Source of the DNA: JAGIBJ01 sp032119795 | GTDB lineage: Bacteria; Actinomycetota; Thermoleophilia; Solirubrobacterales; Solirubrobacteraceae | Direction of reading: 5' to 3' | Assembly (NCBI GenBank): GCA_032119795.1 | Contig: JAUMFO010000009.1 | Span: 77,967 to 141,966 of the forward strand | Length of the DNA stretch: 64,000 nt | Shown here: positions 41,098-49,779 of the stretch, in pieces | How the letters are laid out: each line of letters begins with the position of its first letter | Numbering within the stretch: position 1 is the stretch's first letter | Translations under genes and position numbers: made by a program | The notes under the pieces: model-generated | Databases searched by the model: none | The model's input: the letters and a program-made list of their open reading frames with translations, nothing else | Told to the model about the DNA's origin: nothing

Positions 41098-42456
41098 ATG
41101 CCACGCGGGAAGACGCTCCGCCCGATCGCCGCGATCAGGGATGCACGCGACGAGCAACTCCTCGAGCTCGCCTTGGCCGGCAGCTCCGAGGCCTTCGACG
41201 AGATCGTCGCCCGCTACCGCCCACGGCTGCTGCGGTACTGCGCCGGACTGACCCGTCCCGAACGGGTCGACGACGCGGTGCAGCAGACGTTCATCAGCGC
41301 CTGGCTGGCGCTCGAGCGCGGCGTTGCCGTCCGCGAACTCAGGCCCTGGCTCTTCTCGATCGCCCGCAACGCCGCGATCGATCAGCTGCGCCTGCACCGG
41401 GGCGAACTCGTTGAACTCTCACCGGAGCTCGCCGGCGGCGCCGACCCGGCCGCCGTTGCCAGCGCTCGAGGGGAGGTCGACGACGTGTTGAGAGCGGTGA
41501 GCGCGCTGCCTGAGCGTCAGCGCACGGCGCTGCTGGAGACGGCCGTGCACGGCAGATCGACGGAGCTCGTCGCCGACGAGATGGGCATGTCTGGCGGCGC
41601 GCTCCGCCAGCTCGTGCACCGGGCGCGGACGAGCGTCCGCGGGATGGTCGCGTCGTTCCTGCCGGGACCGGCGGTGAGCTGGTTCGCGCAGGCGGGAGGC
41701 GAGGAAGGGACGCGCCGACTTGCCGTCCTGATCGGCGGCGCGGGGCAAGGTGCGACGGCCGCCGCGTTGGCCGCAACCGCCACCGTGGCGTCGGTCGGCG
41801 CGATTGGCACCGGCGCCGTCGGCACCGTCGGCGAGCCGGAGAGGAAGACGACGGCGGTGGAGGCGACCACCGACTCTGGGTCGCAGGCGACGACCTCCGG
41901 CGAGCACACGGCGCCGGCGCTGACGGCGAGCAGCCTCGTGACGTTGCCGATCCGCTCGACGCGGGCGGCTTCGGCTGCTGCGTCGGCCACCGAGCCGACC
42001 GGCAGCGAGGTCGATGAGGCGGGCGAGGACACGTCGCCGCCGGCCCCGGACGCCTCCGACCGACTTGGAGAAGGCACCCGAGGGCGTGGAAACGCCGACG
42101 CCCTTCCAGCCTCGAGCCGATCGACCCGTCGTGACGGGCAGCAGCGCGCGGGCCGCCGAGGTGGCTCCGACCACCACGAGGCGCGGACGCCTCGCGCGCT
42201 CGCGGCCTCCTCGGGCCCGAAGAGGAAGCGCCACCGCGGGGCTGGCCGAGGCGACCGCCCGGGTGCCGACTCGCTCCAAGCTGGAGGCTCGGACTCCGAG
42301 AACTCGGTGGCGGCTCCGACGCCGTCGGCGGCAGAGCAGCCGGCCGTCGAACCGGCGCCGGTCGCCGCCGCCGAGCCCGAGCCGGAGCCGACTCAGTCGA
42401 CGTCGCCGGGAGGCGACGGCACCGCCGGGTCATCGTCGCCGATGTCTTCGAGCTGA
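41098..42456 (+). CDS. ECF-type RNA polymerase sigma factor with long C-terminal extension
   Basis: 452 residues. Sigma region 2 at about 18-90 ('SSEAFDEIVARYRPRLLRYC', 'DDAVQQTFISAWLALERG', 'RPWLFSIARNAAIDQL') and region 4 at about 125-180 ('LPERQRTALLETAVHGRSTE', 'MGMSGGALRQLVHRARTSVR'). Then a hydrophobic stretch at about 205-245 ('GGAGQGATAAALAATATVAS') that could be a membrane span, and a 200-residue low-complexity Ser/Thr/Pro/Ala/Arg tail. If the span is real, the tail would lie outside the cell and could serve as a sensor or anti-sigma-like element in cis. No separate anti-sigma gene is adjacent. The last 64 bases overlap the zinc-ribbon gene on the other strand. Confidence 0.85.
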   Translation: MPRGKTLRPIAAIRDARDEQLLELALAGSSEAFDEIVARYRPRLLRYCAGLTRPERVDDAVQQTFISAWLALERGVAVRELRPWLFSIARNAAIDQLRLHRGELVELSPELAGGADPAAVASARGEVDDVLRAVSALPERQRTALLETAVHGRSTELVADEMGMSGGALRQLVHRARTSVRGMVASFLPGPAVSWFAQAGGEEGTRRLAVLIGGAGQGATAAALAATATVASVGAIGTGAVGTVGEPERKTTAVEATTDSGSQATTSGEHTAPALTASSLVTLPIRSTRAASAAASATEPTGSEVDEAGEDTSPPAPDASDRLGEGTRGRGNADALPASSRSTRRDGQQRAGRRGGSDHHEARTPRALAASSGPKRKRHRGAGRGDRPGADSLQAGGSDSENSVAAPTPSAAEQPAVEPAPVAAAEPEPEPTQSTSPGGDGTAGSSSPMSSS

Positions 42457-42599
42457 CGGACGCCGTGGTCGGAGTCGATGCCGACCTCCTCGCCGAAGAG
42501 CGGGCAGGCCTCGTTGCGGCACTCCCACCCGTGCTCGTGGCCGGCCAGCGCCTCAGACGCCGGCTGGTGGCAGGTGGGGCAGAGCGGCGGCGCGTTCAT
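42393..42599 (-). CDS. Small zinc-ribbon-like protein
   Basis: 68 residues. 'LCPTCHQPASEALAGHEHGW' and 'ECRNEACPLFGEEVGI' give a C-x2-C ... C-x4-C arrangement fit for one zinc, followed by an acidic tail (QLEDIGDDDPAVPSPPGD). The pattern looks like a real minimal zinc ribbon, although its 3' third is antisense to the end of the sigma-factor gene. It lies 10 bases after the stop of the hydrolase gene at 42610 on the same strand, so it is probably the last gene of that operon. Function unknown. Confidence 0.6.
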   Translation of the reverse strand: MNAPPLCPTCHQPASEALAGHEHGWECRNEACPLFGEEVGIDSDHGVRQLEDIGDDDPAVPSPPGDVD

Positions 42600-42609
42600 G
42601 AGATCGAGG

Positions 42610-43395
42610 CTAACCGGAGCGCGCGGCCGTGGCGCGAATCGTGGCGGTCACGGCCGGTGGGTCATCGGTCATCGGCAGGTGCCCCGCACCGAGCGTCACG
42701 TGGACGGCCTCCGGGAGGGCGCGCCGCGCCCGCGCCGACTGCGTTTTGAATGGCAGGAGCCGGTCGCGGTTGCCCCAGGCCACCGTCGCGGGAACCGGGA
42801 GCGGCTCGGCCCCTGATTCGAAGCGGTAGAGGTCGAACGCCGCGACCGCGGGCTTGAAGGCGGGCGCGTCCCACGCCGCTTGCAGCGTCGCGACCGCGTC
42901 GTCGGCGGCGAGTTTGGCCGGCCAGCGGTAGAGCGTGGCGAAGAGTGGCCCGCGGGTATGCGGATTGGCCGTGAGCGCCCGCACCAGCGGCCGGAGCGGC
43001 GGCGGCACGGCGTGGATGAGCCCCAGCGCCGCCTGGCACCACCGCAGTTCCGGGCCATTCCAGAATCCCGCGGGCGAGAATGCCGTCGCCGAGGAGACCA
43101 GCCCGCGCCGGGCCAGCTCCAACGCGATCGCGCCGCCCATTGAGTTCCCGGCCACGTGGGGGCGCTCGATGCCCTCGTGCGCGAGCCACAGCGCAAAAGC
43201 GTCGACGTAGGCCGGGATCGTCGGCGGGCCGGCGTGGCGAAGCGGTGCAGACGCCCCGAATCCCGGCGAGTCGCACGCGATCACGTCGAAGTCCCGCGCA
43301 AGATCGGGGATGACGGCCTGCCACCCCTGCCAGTGGTGCCCGACCCCGTGGATCAGGACGAGCGGCGGGCCGGTCCCTTCGCGGTGGTGGTTCAC
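42610..43395 (-). CDS. Alpha/beta hydrolase
   Basis: 261 residues. 'LVLIHGVGHHWQGWQAVIPD' carries the oxyanion HG motif, the nucleophile Ser lies in 'HVAGNSMGGAIALELARRGL' (GNSMGG), an Asp in 'WGNRDRLLPF' and the catalytic His in 'LGAGHLPMTDDP'. No signal peptide, so cytosolic. It resembles carboxylesterases and meta-cleavage-product hydrolases; the substrate is unknown. The ATG overlaps the stop of the GMC oxidoreductase by 4 bases, so the two are translationally coupled. Confidence 0.87.
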   Translation of the reverse strand: MNHHREGTGPPLVLIHGVGHHWQGWQAVIPDLARDFDVIACDSPGFGASAPLRHAGPPTIPAYVDAFALWLAHEGIERPHVAGNSMGGAIALELARRGLVSSATAFSPAGFWNGPELRWCQAALGLIHAVPPPLRPLVRALTANPHTRGPLFATLYRWPAKLAADDAVATLQAAWDAPAFKPAVAAFDLYRFESGAEPLPVPATVAWGNRDRLLPFKTQSARARRALPEAVHVTLGAGHLPMTDDPPAVTATIRATAARSG

Positions 43396-44981
43396 GCAGG
43401 CACCGGCGAGAGGATCATCGCGGCGGCCTTCTCGGCGATGACCACCGTCGGCGCGTTGGTGTTGCCGCCGGTGATCGTCGGCATCACCGACGCGTCGACC
43501 ACGCGCAGCCCCTGCAGGCCGTGCACGCGCAGCTGGCTGTCGACGACCGGACCGACGCTCAGGTCATCGCTCATCCGGCAGGTGCCGACGGGGTGGTAGA
43601 TCAGCATCAGGCGTCGGCGCAGGTCGTCTTCGAGCTGCTGGCGCGTCGTCGCCGACGGGCCAGGCTTGACCTCTTTGACGATCACGTCCTTGATCGGGTC
43701 CTGGCGCATGATCTCGCGGGCGAGTTCCATCCCGGCGACGAGCGAGTCCACGTCGTCCTGCTCGGAGAGCGAGTTCGTGAGGATGCGCGGCTTGGCCGTC
43801 GGGTCGGCTGAGCGCAGCCACACCTTGCCGCGTGACTTCGGCGACACGAGCACCGGGCCGATGACGGCGCAGTGGCCGTCGTACTTCTCGGCGCCGTGGT
43901 CGTCGAAGTAGGCGGCGCCCATGTGGAACTGGATGTCTGCCGCGGGGAGTCCGGGGCGTGTCCGCGTAAAAGCGACGACCTCGGCAACGGTCGACGTGAG
44001 CGGCCCGGACTTACGCAGCAGCCACTCCGCAAGGAACTTCGGGCTCTCCGCCGTCGCCAGGGAGTGCGTGTCTGACACCTCCCAGATCAACGTGACGAAC
44101 GGGTGATCCTGGAGGTTGCGCCCGACGCCCGCGAGCTCATGGCGCGGCGTGACGCCAGCGGCACGCAGCTCGTCGGGATCGCCGATGCCGGAGAGCAGCA
44201 GCAGCTGCGGTGAGCCGATCGCGCCGGCTGCGAGGAGCACCTCGCGCTCGGCACGGACGACCTCCTGCTTGCCCCGACGGCCTGAGGCCAGCCGGACGCC
44301 GACGGCGCGGTCGCCCTCCAGCTCGATGCCGAGCACGGTCACCCCGGTGCGCACGGTGAGGTTCGGTCGGTCGGCGGCGGGCTTCAGGTAGCCGTCGGCG
44401 GAGCTAAATCGCTTGCCGTTCTTCTGGCTCACCTGGAACCACGACACGCCGTCTTGCTCAGGCCCGTTGTAGTCGTCGATGCGAGGGATGCCGGCCGCGA
44501 CGCTCGCGTCGAGCAGCCGCTTGCTCACATGCCGCGGTGAGCGCTGCTCCTCGATCCGAAGCGGCCCGCCGGCGCCGTGGTACTCCGAGGCGCCGCGGAC
44601 GTTGTCTTCGGCGCCGTTGAAGAGGGGGAGGAGGTCCTGGTAGCCCCAGCCGGGTGCACCCTGTGCTTCCCAACCGTCGTAGTCGAGCGGGCGCCCGCGG
44701 ACGTAGAGCATCGCGTTCATCGAGCTCGAGCCGCCGAGGCCCTTGCCGCGTGGCACGTAGAGCTCGCGGTCGTCGACGTAGGGCTCGGGTTCGGTCGAGA
44801 AGTCCCAGTCGAGCTTCTCGTCGTGGAACTGGTTGGGGAACGCCGCCGGGATCTTGATGTTCAGCGACTTGTCCTTGCCGCCGGCCTCAAGCAGGAGCAC
44901 CCGGATGGAGGGGTCTTCGGAGAGGCGTCCAGCGAGGACGCACCCGGCGGTGCCCGCGCCCACGATCACGTAGTCGTACAT
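43392..44981 (-). CDS. GMC oxidoreductase (choline/alcohol dehydrogenase type)
   Basis: 529 residues, normal for soluble GMC enzymes. FAD site 'VIVGAGTAGCVLAGRLSEDP', GMC signature 1 'RGKGLGGSSSMNAMLYVRG', signature 2 'GAIGSPQLLLLSGIG' and the C-terminal catalytic 'YHPVGTCRMSDD' (His) with 'VVDASVMPTITGGNTNAPT' (Asn). It belongs to the choline dehydrogenase / aryl-alcohol-type branch, without Fe-S motif or signal peptide, unlike the GMC subunit at 16754. It probably oxidises a primary alcohol; the coupled alpha/beta hydrolase may act on the same compound series. Confidence 0.92.
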   Translation of the reverse strand: MYDYVIVGAGTAGCVLAGRLSEDPSIRVLLLEAGGKDKSLNIKIPAAFPNQFHDEKLDWDFSTEPEPYVDDRELYVPRGKGLGGSSSMNAMLYVRGRPLDYDGWEAQGAPGWGYQDLLPLFNGAEDNVRGASEYHGAGGPLRIEEQRSPRHVSKRLLDASVAAGIPRIDDYNGPEQDGVSWFQVSQKNGKRFSSADGYLKPAADRPNLTVRTGVTVLGIELEGDRAVGVRLASGRRGKQEVVRAEREVLLAAGAIGSPQLLLLSGIGDPDELRAAGVTPRHELAGVGRNLQDHPFVTLIWEVSDTHSLATAESPKFLAEWLLRKSGPLTSTVAEVVAFTRTRPGLPAADIQFHMGAAYFDDHGAEKYDGHCAVIGPVLVSPKSRGKVWLRSADPTAKPRILTNSLSEQDDVDSLVAGMELAREIMRQDPIKDVIVKEVKPGPSATTRQQLEDDLRRRLMLIYHPVGTCRMSDDLSVGPVVDSQLRVHGLQGLRVVDASVMPTITGGNTNAPTVVIAEKAAAMILSPVPA

Positions 44982-45036
44982 GTCGCCACCCTCTCAGATC
45001 CGCGAGCGGGTACGTGCCAGAACCTGCACGGCGGGG

Positions 45037-46527
45037 CTACGCGCTCGCCGGGTCGGCTTCAGCGGTCGCTGGCTCGGGAACGGGCAGTAGCTCGAAGTCG
45101 CTGGGGACGAGCGTCTCCGTTGCCTCTCGGTAGTCGGCCATGTAGCCAGGCCAGTTCGTCACGATCCGCCCGTTCTCGTTGCGGTACCAGGAGTCGCAGC
45201 GCAGCCAGGCGCTGCCGGAGAACTCGGCTTGTAGGTCGCGGTCGCTGCGCTCCTCGACCTCTCTGCGCACCTCGATCGCCCCAGCGTGGCGGCCCTCCAT
45301 GAGTTCCAGTGCCTGGCGAATGTAGGCGGCCTGCAGCTCGAGGAAGAAGATGATCGAGCCCCCGGAGGTGTTGGTGTTGGGCCCATACATCACGAACATC
45401 GAGGGGAACCCGGGGACGGTCATCCCCAGGTGCGCGTGGGCTCCCGGCGCCCAGGTCTCGCGCAGGTTCTCCCCGTCGCGCCCGGTGATGTCCATGGCCG
45501 GCATGTCGGTCGTCTGAAAGCCGGTCGCGTAGATCAGGGTGTCGACGTCGTGGTGGCGGCCGTCGGCGGTCGTCACGCCGGTGGCATCGATCTCGGTGAT
45601 CGCGTCGGTGACGAGCTGCACGTTGGGACGGCGCAGCGCGGGGAGGTAGTGCGAGGTGAACAGGATCCGTTTGCAGCCGAAGGTGTAATCAGGCCAGAGT
45701 TGCTTGCGCAGCTCGGGGGCGCCGCGCAGCTGCCAGCGCATGAACGCGATCGACCGCAGTTTCAGGATCCGCCCGGCCGTGTTCGGGTGCTTGATCGAGC
45801 GGGTGATCTGCTCGACGAAGTGGAATACGAACGACCGCCGGAACGCCTGCACGCCCGGGAGCTTGGGCAGCGCCCGCACCGGCCGTGAGTACGGGTTGTT
45901 CCAGCGGTGCATGAACCAGGCGCCTGTGCGCTGGAAGACCACCAGATTGGCCGCCTGCTTTGCCACTTCGGGGACGAACTGGACGGCGCTGGCGCCCGAG
46001 CCGATCACGGCGACGCGCTTGCCGGCGAGCGGAAGGTCGTGGTCCCAGCGGGCCGAGTGGAACGCGTCGCCTTCGAAGCGCTCGATGCCCGTGATCTTGG
46101 GATAGGCGGGGCGGTTGAGCTGGCCGGTGGCGAGGATCAGCACGTCGGCCGTGAAGGCGCGGCCGTCCTCGGCGGTCGCCGTCCACTCCTGGGCGTCGTC
46201 GTCCCAGGCGCAAGAGGCGACTGGGCAGTCGGTGGTAATGATCTCGTCGAGGCCGTACTTCGTGGCGACCCCGTGCATGTAGTCCAGGATCTCGGGCTGG
46301 GTCGAGCAGAGCCGTGACCAGTCTTTGCGCTGCTCGTAGGAGTACGAGTAGAAGTGGCTCGGGATGTCGCAGGCGGCGCCTGGGTAGGTGTTGAAGAACC
46401 AGGTGCCGCCGAGCTCGGGGGCGGCCTCGAGGATCTGCACGTCGGTGTAGCCCTGCCGCCGGAGCTCGATCGCGGCGCCGATCCCGCCAAAGCCGGCGCC
46501 GATAATCAGAACGGACGTGGTGCGCAT
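45037..46527 (-). CDS. Flavin-containing monooxygenase, Baeyer-Villiger type
   Basis: 496 residues from ATG 46527. Two Rossmann motifs: 'LIIGAGFGGIGAAIELRRQG' (FAD) and 'VAVIGSGASAVQFVPEVAKQ' (NADPH). Between them 'FEGDAFHSARWDHD' corresponds to the type I Baeyer-Villiger signature FxGxxxHxxxW(P/D). 'GGTWFFNTYPGAACDIPSHF' is the substrate-side block. It converts a ketone to an ester, or hydroxylates a heteroatom, using NADPH and oxygen. The gene is monocistronic and divergent (106 bases) from a PucR-type regulator that is the obvious candidate for its control. Confidence 0.92.
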   Translation of the reverse strand: MRTTSVLIIGAGFGGIGAAIELRRQGYTDVQILEAAPELGGTWFFNTYPGAACDIPSHFYSYSYEQRKDWSRLCSTQPEILDYMHGVATKYGLDEIITTDCPVASCAWDDDAQEWTATAEDGRAFTADVLILATGQLNRPAYPKITGIERFEGDAFHSARWDHDLPLAGKRVAVIGSGASAVQFVPEVAKQAANLVVFQRTGAWFMHRWNNPYSRPVRALPKLPGVQAFRRSFVFHFVEQITRSIKHPNTAGRILKLRSIAFMRWQLRGAPELRKQLWPDYTFGCKRILFTSHYLPALRRPNVQLVTDAITEIDATGVTTADGRHHDVDTLIYATGFQTTDMPAMDITGRDGENLRETWAPGAHAHLGMTVPGFPSMFVMYGPNTNTSGGSIIFFLELQAAYIRQALELMEGRHAGAIEVRREVEERSDRDLQAEFSGSAWLRCDSWYRNENGRIVTNWPGYMADYREATETLVPSDFELLPVPEPATAEADPASA

Positions 46528-46593
46528 TCCAGCAAGGTAGCTGCGTGTGATGGCGCGCACCATGGGCGGGCGCATGAAATGGGGGCCGCGGAT

Positions 46594-46608
46594 TGTGCTG
46601 ATCGCACA
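46594..46608. promoter_or_regulatory. Candidate operator between monooxygenase and PucR-type regulator
   Basis: TGTGC-TGATC-GCACA is a perfect 5-base inverted repeat with a 5-base centre that is nearly palindromic itself (GATC). It lies 26 bases before the ATG of the regulator and 67 bases before that of the monooxygenase, the right place for control of both divergent genes. Confidence 0.45.
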
Positions 46609-46633
46609 GCTCCGCCCGGCTACGCTCGATGTG

Positions 46634-47869
46634 ATGACGACCCCAGCCCCGGAGCCCTACGTCGGTGAGATTGCTGCCGCCTTGCTGGCCGACGTCGAGC
46701 AGATGGCCGGCGAGATCGCGTCAGTGATTGCCGAGCGCGTGCCCGAGCTCGCCGCCGAGCCGGTGGTCGGCCGAGAGATTGCCGCGAGCACTCGGGCCAA
46801 CGTCGTACGGTTCCTGAGTTCGCTGGCGGCCAGCCCCGGGGAGCCGGTACCGGCGGGCGTCCCCTTGGAGGCTCTAGATCTAGCGCGGACCTTCGTGAGG
46901 CGGGGAATCGACTTGGAGGTGCTCGCGCATGTCTACCGCTGGGGCCAGAACGTGGCCTGGAAGCGCTGGATGGCCGAGGCCGGCCGCCGCGTGCCGCCCG
47001 AGGCCTATCCCGCGGTGCTCGAGTACTCCTCAGCCGTGCTCTTTAGCTTCGTCGACGACGTGCTGCGCGGCATGATCGAGCAGGTCGAGCATGAGCGCGG
47101 CCAGTTGACGGCGGGCGTCGCCGCGCGCCGTGAGCAGACCATTCGCCTGCTCCTCGAAGGCGCGCCGATCTCGGCGGAGACGGCCAGCCAACGGCTGGAC
47201 TACCGCCTCGACGGCGCCCACACGGCGGTGGTCCTCTGGGCGGATCCGGCTGCCCAAACGCCGCACGGCGCTCTGGAATCGTTGGCCGAGGCGCTCGCCC
47301 GGGCTGCTGGCGCAACGAGTCACCTGATCTCCGCCCCGGGGCGGCACGCCCTTTGGGCCTGGTTCTCGAGCCCAGGGAGCCTGGCGTCGGCGACGCTCGG
47401 CGAGACGGTGGTTGAGGCACAAGAGGGGTTGCGCGTCGCGATCGGGGGTCGGCATGCCGGCGTGGAGGGGTTTCGGCGCAGCCACGAAGAGGCGCTGGCC
47501 GCCCAGCGGCTGCTGGCCTCCGGCGACCGACGCTGGGTCGCTCACCCGGACGTGGAGGTCATCGCGCTGATGGCCAAGGACGCCGAGCGCCTGAGCGAAT
47601 TTGTCGTCGAGACCCTGGCGCCGCTGCACGCCGCGCCAAATTCGGCGGTCCTGATGGAGACCGTGCGCGTCTACCTCGACGAGGGCGGCAACGCCGCGAG
47701 CGCCGCCGCGCGACTCGGCACCCACCGCAACACCGTCCTGAGCCGGGTCGCACGTGCCCGCGAGTTGCTCGGGCATGACGTCCGAGAGCGGCGGCTCTCG
47801 CTCGCGGTTGCGCTGGAGGCGGTGGCCCACCTGGGTTGGCCGGGGCCAGCGGGCGCCACGACGCAGTAG
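46634..47869 (+). CDS. PucR/CdaR-type transcriptional regulator
   Basis: 411 residues from ATG 46634. The N-terminal 150 residues ('GEIASVIAERVPELAAEPVV', 'DLARTFVRRGIDLEVLAHVY') look like the RsbRD_N-type sensor domain; a GGDEF-like middle domain follows ('VAIGGRHAGVEGFRRSHEEA'); and the C terminus is the PucR helix-turn-helix ('VYLDEGGNAASAAARLGTHR', 'NTVLSRVARARELLG'). Such regulators usually act on nearby catabolic genes upon binding a metabolite. It is divergent from the Baeyer-Villiger-type monooxygenase gene with a palindrome in between (46594-46608). An upstream frame extension to 46547 is antisense-like and not used. Confidence 0.88.
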   Translation: MTTPAPEPYVGEIAAALLADVEQMAGEIASVIAERVPELAAEPVVGREIAASTRANVVRFLSSLAASPGEPVPAGVPLEALDLARTFVRRGIDLEVLAHVYRWGQNVAWKRWMAEAGRRVPPEAYPAVLEYSSAVLFSFVDDVLRGMIEQVEHERGQLTAGVAARREQTIRLLLEGAPISAETASQRLDYRLDGAHTAVVLWADPAAQTPHGALESLAEALARAAGATSHLISAPGRHALWAWFSSPGSLASATLGETVVEAQEGLRVAIGGRHAGVEGFRRSHEEALAAQRLLASGDRRWVAHPDVEVIALMAKDAERLSEFVVETLAPLHAAPNSAVLMETVRVYLDEGGNAASAAARLGTHRNTVLSRVARARELLGHDVRERRLSLAVALEAVAHLGWPGPAGATTQ

Positions 47870-47934
47870 GGCGGCGTCAGGTGCCGGCCGGGCGCGGTGC
47901 ACCGGCGCGGCCAACCCGGCAACATGACACACCG

Positions 47935-49779
47935 ATGGCAGCCCCCACACGCAACCTCGTCAACCTGAACTCGGTCGACAAGGGCTACGGCAGCCGCTCC
48001 GTCCTGCGCGACGTGACGCTCGGCCTCTCTGCTGGTGATCGCATCGGCATCGTCGGCCGCAACGGCGACGGCAAGTCGACGCTGCTGCGCCTTATCGCCG
48101 GGATTGAAGGCCCGGACAAGGGCCAGGTCGTCCTCACTGGCTCGCTGCATCTGTCGGTCGTTGGCCAGGGCGACGAACTGGACCCCACGAAGACGATCCG
48201 CGACCAGCTCGTCGGCGGCCGCGCCGACCACGAATGGGCCGGCGACGCCCGCTTCCGCGACGTCCTCGACGGCCTGCTTGGCGGCGTGGAGATGTCTCGC
48301 TTCACCAACGGCCTCGACACCGTGATCGCGCCGCTCTCCGGCGGCGAGCGCCGGCGTATCGCCCTCGCAAAGTCGCTGATCGACAACCCCGAGCTCCTCC
48401 TCCTGGACGAGCCGACGAACCACCTCGACGTCGAAGGCGTCGACTGGCTCGCCCGCCACCTCGCCAAGCGCCGCGGGACGATGGTGGTCATCACCCACGA
48501 TCGCTGGTTCCTGGACGCCGTGTGCACCCACACCTGGGAGGTGGCCGACGGCACCGTCCACCAGTACGAGGGCGGCTACGCGGCCTACGTCCTGGCTCGC
48601 GCCGAGCGCGACCGCCAGGCAAATACGCGTGAGGACAAGCGCCAGCAGCTCGTGAAGAAAGAACTCGCCTGGCTGCGCCGTGGCCCGCCGGCCCGCACCA
48701 CCAAGCCGAAGTTCCGCATCGACGCCGCCAACGCGCTGATCGCCGACGTGCCCGAGGCACGCAACAGCGTCGAGCTCCTGCGATTCGCGAATGCGCGCCT
48801 GGGCAACAAGGTGCTCGATGCCGTCGAGGTGTCGGTCGCGTACGGCGACAAGGTGCTGCTCAACCGCGCGACCTGGCGGCTTGGCCCCGGCGATCGCGTT
48901 GCGCTGGTGGGCGTCAACGGCTCGGGCAAGACGACCTTGATCAAGCTGCTCAGCGGCGATCTGGAGCCCACGACGGGCCGAGTCGAGCGCGGCCAGACCG
49001 TCAAGCTCGCCCACCTCTCACAGGACACCGCCGAGATCCCCGGCCACCTGCGGGTGCTGGAGTCGCTGGAGGCCGTCCGCGGGCGGATCACCACGAGCGA
49101 CGGGCAAGAACTCAGCGCCGGCGTGCTCTGCGAGCGGTTCGGGTTCCGTGGCGAGCGCTCCCAGACGCTGGTGAAGGATCTCTCCGGTGGTGAGCGCCGC
49201 CGGCTGCAGCTGATGCGGCTCCTGATGGAGGAGCCCAACGTGCTCCTGCTCGACGAGCCCACCAACGATCTCGACATCGACACCCTCACGGCCATGGAGG
49301 ATCTCCTCGACGGCTGGCCGGGCACGCTCGTGGTGGTGAGCCACGACCGGTACTTCGTGGAGCGCGTCTGCGACAACGTGTACGCGCTCTCGCCCGACGG
49401 CACGATTCGTCACCTGCCGTCCGGCATCGAGCAGTACGTCGAGGAGCGCCGCGGCAAGGGCGCCGGCGGCTCCGGCCGGGCGGGTGCCGCCGCGGCCAAG
49501 GGCGCGGGGACCGTTCCGACCTCGGGCGGTGGGACCGCCACGGCCACGGCCAAGCCGTCGGGCGGCCAGATTCACGCGGCCCGCAAAGAGGTCCAGCGCC
49601 TGGAACGCGCGCTGGCCAAGCTCGACGAGCGCGAGGCCAAGCTCCACCAGGCGATGGCCGACTCCGCGACCGATCCGAGCCGACTCCGGGAGCTCGGCGA
49701 CGAACAGACCGCCATCGCGACCGAGCGCGACGAGGTGGAGGCCGCCTGGATGGAGGCCTCCGAGGTGCTCGAGAGCTAG
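47935..49779 (+). CDS. ABC-F family ATPase (Uup-like)
   Basis: 614 residues from ATG 47935. Two ABC domains without membrane spans: Walker A GRNGDGKST (about 35-43) and GVNGSGKTT (about 322-330), signature LSGGERRR in both, Walker B 'LLLLDEPTNHLD' and 'VLLLDEPTNDLD'. Between them lies the 80-residue linker, and a Gly/Ala hinge leads to a C-terminal coiled coil ('ARKEVQRLERALAKLDEREA'), the Uup arrangement. ABC-F proteins act on the ribosome E site or, for Uup, on branched DNA and ribosome rescue; they do not transport. Its stop overlaps the stop of the convergent tetR by 4 bases. Confidence 0.94.
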   Translation: MAAPTRNLVNLNSVDKGYGSRSVLRDVTLGLSAGDRIGIVGRNGDGKSTLLRLIAGIEGPDKGQVVLTGSLHLSVVGQGDELDPTKTIRDQLVGGRADHEWAGDARFRDVLDGLLGGVEMSRFTNGLDTVIAPLSGGERRRIALAKSLIDNPELLLLDEPTNHLDVEGVDWLARHLAKRRGTMVVITHDRWFLDAVCTHTWEVADGTVHQYEGGYAAYVLARAERDRQANTREDKRQQLVKKELAWLRRGPPARTTKPKFRIDAANALIADVPEARNSVELLRFANARLGNKVLDAVEVSVAYGDKVLLNRATWRLGPGDRVALVGVNGSGKTTLIKLLSGDLEPTTGRVERGQTVKLAHLSQDTAEIPGHLRVLESLEAVRGRITTSDGQELSAGVLCERFGFRGERSQTLVKDLSGGERRRLQLMRLLMEEPNVLLLDEPTNDLDIDTLTAMEDLLDGWPGTLVVVSHDRYFVERVCDNVYALSPDGTIRHLPSGIEQYVEERRGKGAGGSGRAGAAAAKGAGTVPTSGGGTATATAKPSGGQIHAARKEVQRLERALAKLDEREAKLHQAMADSATDPSRLRELGDEQTAIATERDEVEAAWMEASEVLES

